Source of the DNA: Bog-366 sp963722555
Lineage (GTDB): Bacteria; Acidobacteriota; Terriglobia; UBA7540
Direction: 5' to 3'
Assembly (NCBI GenBank): GCA_963722555.1
Contig: CAVRNQ010000006.1
Span: 62,001-126,000, forward strand
DNA: 64,000 nucleotides
Shown here: piece by piece, positions 59,040 through 64,000 of the stretch
How positions within the stretch are numbered: position 1 is the stretch's first letter
Layout: each line of letters begins with the position of its first letter
Program-made: the position numbers and the translations under genes
Notes under the pieces: model-generated
What the model saw: the letters and a program-made list of their open reading frames with translations, nothing else
Told to the model about the DNA's origin: nothing
The model's database searches: none

Positions 59040-59444
59040 ACGGCCAAGACCAAAGTGTTGACAATCACCGTTCAGAATCAGCCCGGCGCAGTCGCGGCGA
59101 TCGCGAAAGCACTGGGGAGCGCGAAGGTGAATATCCTGGCGCTTTTAGGGACGGCCCAAGGGGCAGCCGGTACAGTCCACCTTGTGGTCGAAGACGCCAG
59201 GCGAGCCAGGAAGGTCCTCGATGAAGCCAAGCTTGCATACCAGGAGACCGGGGCGGAGCAACACGAGCTGGCGAACAAGCCCGGTGCGCTGGCGCAGCAC
59301 TTGGAGAAGCTCGCAGCAAAAGGTGTCAATCTGAGTTCAATCCATGCCACGACCGTGAAGGGCGGGAAAAAGGCGGTTGTGGTTTACACTGTAGAGGCCC
59401 AGGCAAAAGCCGGCGAGGCACAAGCCACAACTCCGGCCGCATAG
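59040..59444 (+). CDS. tandem ACT-domain protein, probably starting at ACG
   Basis: This 134-residue protein has two ACT modules: VLTITVQNQPGAVAAIAKALGSAKVNILALLG (about 6-70) and HELANKPGALAQHLEKLAAKGVNLSSIHAT (about 75-130), ending in an Ala/Gln-rich tail. ACT domains bind amino acids and regulate metabolism. The best ribosome site, GGGAGG (59027-59032), lies 7 nt before ACG 59040, which would give MAKTKVLTI..., a natural start. The first conventional start, GTG 59055, lies 22 nt after that site and would cut into the first strand. It is 44 bp after the DUF1259 remnant on the same strand. Confidence 0.75.
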   Translation, partial: TAKTKVLTITVQNQPGAVAAIAKALGSAKVNILALLGTAQGAAGTVHLVVEDARRARKVLDEAKLAYQETGAEQHELANKPGALAQHLEKLAAKGVNLSSIHATTVKGGKKAVVVYTVEAQAKAGEAQATTPAA

Positions 59445-59782
59445 CCGGGCTTAACGCCACGACTCGCGTGCGTTTGTCGTTTGAGCCCAAAACTCCTCGG
59501 ACTCAGCCGCGAACGCTGGCGTGTGTCCGTCAGGAAGGGACTTTGTTTTTGCCCCTTGCCCCGCCGACGGAAGCTTGTCGTCCGCAAAAATTCGGGACGG
59601 GCTAAGATGTAACGGTTACACCCCAGCTGCCTCAACCGTTATTGGATTCTTCTTTCCTCGTCTGCTTAGCGCCGGTAACCTCTATAGGCCCAATGTGAAC
59701 AGAGTTTTTGGCAGCAACACCCGCGGGGGGATCTTTCTCTTGGCGCAGGCGAGTTTTTGGAATCGACACCCTCCGCAACTCC
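59445..59782. other. intergenic region, no gene seen
   Basis: Short scraps GAGTTTTTGGCAGCAACACC (about 59700) and GAGTTTTTGGAATCGACACC (about 59751) resemble each other and a stretch at about 60380 next to the transposase remnant. They may be IS-end debris. Confidence 0.4.
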
Positions 59783-59811
59783 TTGACAGCCGTCCGTGCG
59801 TTACGTACAGT
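59783..59811 (+). promoter_or_regulatory. promoter of the HU gene
   Basis: TTGACA (59783-59788), a 17-bp spacer and TACAGT (59806-59811) lie about 70 bp before the HU start codon. Confidence 0.7.
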
Positions 59812-59878
59812 GGGCGCTAAACCACGATTTCAGCGTGGAAGTGCTTACAATCCAACGGAGAGAGGAAGAGCAGAAGAA

Positions 59879-60169
59879 ATGATGACAAAATCTCAGGTCG
59901 TCGCGCATTTGGCCGAGAAGGTGGGGATCCCAAAGAAGACTGCCGTCGCGGTGCTCGAAGAACTCGTCACTCTGGCCACGAAGGAAGCCAAGAGCAGCGG
60001 GCAGTTCGTGGTTCCGGGGCTGGGCAAGGCGGTCAAGGCAAATCGCAAGGCTCGAACGGGTCGCAATCCTCAGACCGGCGAGGCCATCAAGATTCCGGCC
60101 AAGACGGTGGTGAAATTCCGTCTGGCGAAGGCGTTCAAGGACGCCATCGTGCCTGCTAAGAAGAAGTAG
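59879..60169 (+). CDS. hup: HU-family DNA-binding protein
   Basis: This 96-residue histone-like protein bends and compacts DNA as a dimer. The N-terminal helices are MTKSQVVAHLAEKVGIPKKTAVAVLEELV. The arm region carries the signature FVVPGLGKAVKANRKARTGRNPQTGEAIKIPAKTVVKFRLAKAFKDAI, although the intercalating RNP motif is in the form RNPQTG. A Lys-rich end (PAKKK) follows. It starts at ATG 59879 or the adjacent ATG 59882, and a sigma70-like promoter lies upstream. Confidence 0.93.
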   Translation: MMTKSQVVAHLAEKVGIPKKTAVAVLEELVTLATKEAKSSGQFVVPGLGKAVKANRKARTGRNPQTGEAIKIPAKTVVKFRLAKAFKDAIVPAKKK

Positions 60170-61509
60170 CCAGGTGAAGTTGATTCCAAATGAGGGCAGC
60201 CCCACTGAATCCTTTTGAGCACAGTCCACTGGTGCTGCAGCGCAAAGAGTTCGACCTGTAGAGCCTCTCGGCTTCCAAACCAACGGTGAATGCTGATCGG
60301 AAGCGAAACAATTATGCGGCACATGGGTTGGGAAGGTCAGCAGCCGAGCACGATAAGATCAATGATTCCAATTTGAACGGAGTTTTTGGCAGGAGCAACG
60401 CGCGACCGTCCTCGGGGCTTCGATTCCCACCTCCAAAACCGCAGAAAGCCTTTCCGATGCCAGCGGATGAAGGTGTCGGGCTGAACGACGTTCAGGGCCT
60501 CTCGCCACGCCAACAGTCTGGAAAGCAACACCAGGGTCAACTTGGTAGCAGCCTTCGCCCGAGGAGGCTTGACCTTGCGCTCCAGGTACAGAGCCAATTG
60601 CTTGCCGAGGAAAAGGTTCTCAGCGGCCAGAGCGCAGTGGGGCCGCAGGCGAAGCCTGATGAACCTCAGGGCATCCAGCAATAGATCGAGAGCAGTCAGC
60701 GGGAGGTTGGACAGAGAATCGACTTTCGGCATCAACGACAGGATCGCACACCTGGGGCGTCTCTTGACGGTATGAATCGGGACGTACGGAATTATTGCGG
60801 ACGACAGGGCTACGAACAGACGGAGTCGTTTGTCGGCCCGAGCGAGAAGCTTCTCAAGGAGGCAGTGGCCAGGCTGGTTGCAGACACGCAGGCGGGATAG
60901 GCTTGCAGAGATACAAGGTACCCGGCAGGAGATGGAACAATTCAGAGGTGATGGACCGGTTCGAATTTGATATACTGCGTTGAGGCATGGTCATAATTTG
61001 TTCCCATCCGGCCCAAGACCAACGAGTTGGAAGAAGCGGCTTTTGCCAACGTCCCTTAGAGTCCCGGCGGATACACTTTCGACCGCAGATGCATCTTGTG
61101 GTCGCCGGCTATAGCGAGGTGAGGGTGAGGTGTTTTGCGGCGGCCCCGCCTTTTCTGCAAGGGGTGATGAACCGGGCGCCTTCCACACCGGGGCCGGCAG
61201 TGAGGCGCGTTCAAGAATGGTTATTCGAACTAAGATTCTTCCACGGCATGGGAGAAGAGGGCGGGGGCCGATCTACCTTCCAGGCTCAAGTTTCGCAGCC
61301 AGCCTCTCGCCGCGGCGAGCGGAACGGTGTCCCCGAAACCACGGTACTTCCCCAAAGGGGGTTTCTGACGGCGCTGGTTAACATACAAGCGCGGACCTGA
61401 ATTGTAGGCCGGGGTTCCGTTCCAGAATGGCCGCCAGAGAGCTGCAGACGCAGCGTCTGCGTCGCTCGCTGGCTAACGAACAAATCTGCGCCAGCGGTTG
61501 AACCCGTCG
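60170..61509. other. gene-poor region with transposase remnant
   Basis: Apart from the fragment at 60337-60735, one 42-codon frame (60772-60900, MNRDVRNYCGRQGYEQ to ARLVADTQAG) looks coding-like but has no partner. A palindrome GCAGACGC-A-GCGTCTGC lies near 61445. No confirmed gene. Confidence 0.5.
60337..60735 (-). pseudogene. N-terminal fragment of a transposase/integrase (rve superfamily type)
   Basis: The remaining part, from about residue 10, reads LTALDLLLDALRFIRLRLRP, CALAAENLFLGKQLALYLER and VQPDTFIRWHRKGFLRFWRW, the helix-turn-helix head of a common IS transposase. The protein stops after KPRGRSR, so no catalytic DDE residues remain. Transposase-like sequence ends near 60400. Confidence 0.75.
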
Positions 61510-63378
61510 ATGAAGCACTCAACCTCACGAAGAGATTTTCTCGGTTCCACAACTCGCGTCTGCGTGGCTTGGGGCCTGTATCCCGGCGCAGCTTGGTCAA
61601 AGCCGCTCGACCGCGGCGCCGCAAGTGAAGGTTTGTTGGATCGAGAGAAAATTGAGGCGGAAATCCGCCGCCGCGCCGAGCAGCAACTCGCCCAGCGCCA
61701 TCTGGTGGTTGATTACTATCGCATTCGCCGGCGCTTGGCCTACCCGCTTCCCATCGAGAGTCTCTCGATCCCCACGGTTCCTGTCCCTACAATTCCTGAC
61801 TACCCTTGGTCGATTTGGATGCTGTGGCAACTCGAGGAGCGCGTAAATGCCGTGGGTTGGGCGGCTGAATGGTTCAGGCAGGAAAAGTTCGCGCGCCAGG
61901 CCGCGCGCGACCTCGGGGCGTTGAGCACCTGGCCGAAGTACTGCCAACTGAACCTGCCGGATCTGGCCTCGGCGCACGCCGCCCGGCTCCTCTGGACCGC
62001 TTGGACGAAGTGGCATTGGCTGAGCGAGCCCCTGCGCGAGAAGATTCGCACTGCGTGCGCGCGCCACGTGCAGGAGGTTCTGCCACTCACGGAAGCTTTC
62101 TATGGACCCATTCAATCAAAGCAGGACCTGTTGCGCCTGCCGGCGCCCCACGAGAAACTGCAAAACATCCCGGTGATCAGCACGCTGGGCGCGGCGCTGG
62201 CCGCGCAGGTGGCGGCTCATCCGGCCGCGTCGCGGCTGAATGAGAAAATTCGCGCGGTCTTCGGAGCCGCTCTCGATCTGCGCGCCGGGGGCCGTTCGGA
62301 AGGCGTCGCTTACGATGGCTACGTCCTGGATTTTATCGCGGACTGGCTGGCGGTTGCTCCGGCCGCAGCGCGAAAGGAAATCCTGGAGCATCCGCGCCTC
62401 AACGATTACCTGGACGAGTGCACGCTGCTCGGCGCGCCCGGTGCGGTCGAGCAACTCGCCGAAATCGGTGACGTGGAGCCGCGCGAGATGCCGTTTCACT
62501 TCTCCGCGCAGGCCAAACTGGCCCACCTGCAGGCGAATCCCGTGCGCGCCTGGTTGCTCCGTCGTTGGCCGCTCGATTGGATTCGCGCCGGCGCTCTGGG
62601 AGCGCTCCATCCCCTCGTGGATCGTCTCAACGCAGCGCCGCCGGAAGCGGGCGCCTTGAACGCGCACTACGCCGTGGTGTTGCGCAGCGGTTGGGAGAAG
62701 GAAGACCTGGCCGTGGCGATGTCCTGCTCAAACTCGCCCAGTGGCCACATTCAGAATGACAATGGCACACTGGTCATCGGAACCCGGCGGCGCTGGCTCA
62801 TCTGCGATCCCGGCTACGAGCAGTACATGCAGGACGCCGAACGCGACTTCACCCTGGGTCCGGTGGCGCACAACTGCCCCGTCATCAACGGAGCCGCCGA
62901 GGACCGCAAGCAGCCGCGCCTGCTGCGGCTGGAGAAGACGCCGGACGACTTGCGCGCGCAGGTTGAGCTGGCCGCCTGCTATCCTCGCGCGGCGGGCGTG
63001 CGCTCCGTGGTGCGCAGCGTGTGGCAGGTGGGCGCGGCGGGCGTGGTGGTTTGCGACCAGATCGCCGCCGAGTCACTCCAAAACCTGACCTATCATTGGC
63101 ACGGCCACCCGGAAGCCGCCTGGTGGAGTGACGACGGCTGGATGCTCATGCACCTGCCCGACGCCGACCTGTGGTTCACTTCTCCGCAGGTCAAGCTTTC
63201 CGACCAGAATATAGAGCGGCTGCCCGGCTCGCGCGGCCAACTTACCCTGGTGGCATCTCTTGACCTGCCGAAATCCCCGGTCTGGTGGGTGTTCGCTGTT
63301 TCCCTACACATTCCTCAGCTCGAATCTTTCGCGGACGGCAAAGCGATTCAATTCCTCGGCAAGCATTTCGAGTTGTAG
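61510..63378 (+). CDS. Tat-exported heparinase II/III-like protein
   Basis: This 622-residue protein from ATG 61510 (a TTG four codons earlier is possible) has a twin-arginine-type start, STSRRDFLGSTTRVCVAWG. The N-terminal half is an alpha/alpha toroid (WSIWMLWQLEERVNAVGWAAEWF, WLSEPLREKIRTACARHVQEVL). The C-terminal half is beta-rich, with VAHNCPVINGAAEDRKQ, similar to the HNxxxVDG strand of heparinase II/III-like lyases. LNDYLDECTLLG lies near the expected active-site groove. A polysaccharide-lyase role is therefore plausible, with unknown substrate. It is monocistronic. Confidence 0.75.
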   Translation: MKHSTSRRDFLGSTTRVCVAWGLYPGAAWSKPLDRGAASEGLLDREKIEAEIRRRAEQQLAQRHLVVDYYRIRRRLAYPLPIESLSIPTVPVPTIPDYPWSIWMLWQLEERVNAVGWAAEWFRQEKFARQAARDLGALSTWPKYCQLNLPDLASAHAARLLWTAWTKWHWLSEPLREKIRTACARHVQEVLPLTEAFYGPIQSKQDLLRLPAPHEKLQNIPVISTLGAALAAQVAAHPAASRLNEKIRAVFGAALDLRAGGRSEGVAYDGYVLDFIADWLAVAPAAARKEILEHPRLNDYLDECTLLGAPGAVEQLAEIGDVEPREMPFHFSAQAKLAHLQANPVRAWLLRRWPLDWIRAGALGALHPLVDRLNAAPPEAGALNAHYAVVLRSGWEKEDLAVAMSCSNSPSGHIQNDNGTLVIGTRRRWLICDPGYEQYMQDAERDFTLGPVAHNCPVINGAAEDRKQPRLLRLEKTPDDLRAQVELAACYPRAAGVRSVVRSVWQVGAAGVVVCDQIAAESLQNLTYHWHGHPEAAWWSDDGWMLMHLPDADLWFTSPQVKLSDQNIERLPGSRGQLTLVASLDLPKSPVWWVFAVSLHIPQLESFADGKAIQFLGKHFEL

Positions 63379-64000
63379 CGCCCGGCGAGTGCAGGTTTAA
63401 TGCCATACCTCCGGACAGCGCCACTTGTCCTGCCAGCGGCGGTCCATGCCGCAAGAACAGTTGCTCCAGGCGAAGGGCCACGGTTTCCCCCAACGCCCGA
63501 TCTCCCACCCAGGGCGTGAACTTATAACGAGAGGCGAGGTCCTGCACTTGATGCAGATGCAGTTGCTGGCTGGCGAGTCTCGCCAACGGCGTGTCATCCA
63601 GCGACCAGACCAGGCCGGGGACATGCCAGGTGATGCGGCATAATTCGGCCTGGCGTTGCTGGGTGAACTCACGGCGCACCGTTTCCGTCAGCGCCTGCAG
63701 ATCACGACGGGAGATCTGGCCTCGGTACTGCCGATACAGCCTGCCGACTCCACGGCTGCGCCGGCGGCCATGCTTCAGGCGGCACAGGTGGATGTGCAAC
63801 TCCTCCAGGTTCAGGGGCGCCACCTTTTTGGGACCCGGCTTGAAGAGAACCGGTTGGCCCCGCTCGAGGCGGTGTTTCCAACGCCGGAAGCTCGAATACG
63901 GCAGCGCGAGGTACTCGCAGAGACGTTGGTACGGCCAGGGCGCTTGTCGCTTCAGTCTGGACAGCGTGGTGACAATCATTTCGGCCACCTCGTTCTTTTC
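63242..64000 (-). pseudogene. transposase/integrase, truncated (reaches right edge)
   Basis: The frame is open to the right window edge. It shows RQAPWPYQRLCEYLALPYSSFRRWKHRLERG, an IS-type helix-turn-helix segment, RSRGVGRLYRQYRGQISRRDLQAL and WHVPGLVWSLDDTPLA, which could hold the first Asp of a DDE core. Homology stops at RHGPPLA (about 63420). The frame then runs antisense through the last 137 bp of the heparinase-like gene. The catalytic Glu end is therefore lost. Confidence 0.72.

Noticed and set aside
60987..61400. 137-codon plus-strand frame
   Set aside because: No recognisable domain, no convincing ribosome site, irregular composition; treated as non-coding.

Overview
The window looks like chromosomal DNA of a GC-rich, Gram-negative-type bacterium with a large, repeat-loaded genome. 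The best guess is a soil Acidobacteriota, possibly a metagenome-assembled contig. This is an inference from the mix of families: a DUF6599-like envelope protein, Tat-exported Gfo/Idh and sugar-isomerase proteins, tandem DUF1080 proteins, a DUF5009-type acyltransferase, an HrcA/CIRCE-controlled groESL, and many palindromic intergenic repeats. No rRNA or taxonomic marker settles it.

Layout. 0-0.7 kb: the 3' part of a tyrosine integrase stops 5 bp from the 3' end of tRNA-Thr(CGU), which suggests an integrated element extending off the left edge. 1-4.9 kb: a minus-strand cell-wall operon (lytic transglycosylase, AMIN-domain amidase, DUF6599-like protein). 5.2-9.8 kb: a rearrangement hotspot with a decapitated Ser/Thr kinase, an intact VapBC pair, truncated secreted-protein remnants, an N-terminally truncated HigA/NadS-type antitoxin, and a group II intron sitting directly against a stem-loop, as group IIC introns do. 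10.2-23.9 kb: core genes (thiG, ftsB, cutA, an ABC exporter, a parvulin-type foldase, a secreted HExxH protein, uvrB, a DUF2520 protein, comEA, a DUF47-PiT phosphate module). 24-31 kb: a DUF559 protein, groESL with two CIRCE operators, a FG-GAP-like secreted protein whose two ends are built from repeats, TauE, MlaF and an ornithine cyclodeaminase-like protein. 31.9-45 kb: rluB-like, DUF5009, MATE, a UroD-like protein, cspA with an attenuator-like leader, GT39, an S41 protease, Gfo/Idh and ApbE. 45-48.5 kb: an AT-rich duplicated patch, an HlyD remnant, and an ECF sigma/anti-sigma/Spy-like operon. 48.9-55.3 kb: a putative 3-keto-sugar module (a frameshifted TIM barrel and two DUF1080 proteins), a PIG-L deacetylase, an Anabaena sensory rhodopsin transducer homologue and a GAF-GAF-SpoIIE phosphatase. 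55.5-64 kb: a gene-poor zone with pseudogenes (DUF1259, two transposase fragments), an ACT-domain protein that seems to start at ACG, HU, and a heparinase-II/III-like Tat protein.

Genes that appear to work together: envelope remodelling (1-5 kb, ftsB); chaperone control by HrcA; phosphate uptake (DUF47-PiT); envelope-stress sensing (sigma/anti-sigma/Spy); and oxidative sugar catabolism (DUF1080, TIM barrel, Gfo/Idh). I found no complete system that I can call novel with confidence. The most promising leads are the cspA leader, the intron inserted at a repeat hairpin, genes whose ends come from palindromic repeats, the ACG start, and the stand-alone rhodopsin-transducer homologue.
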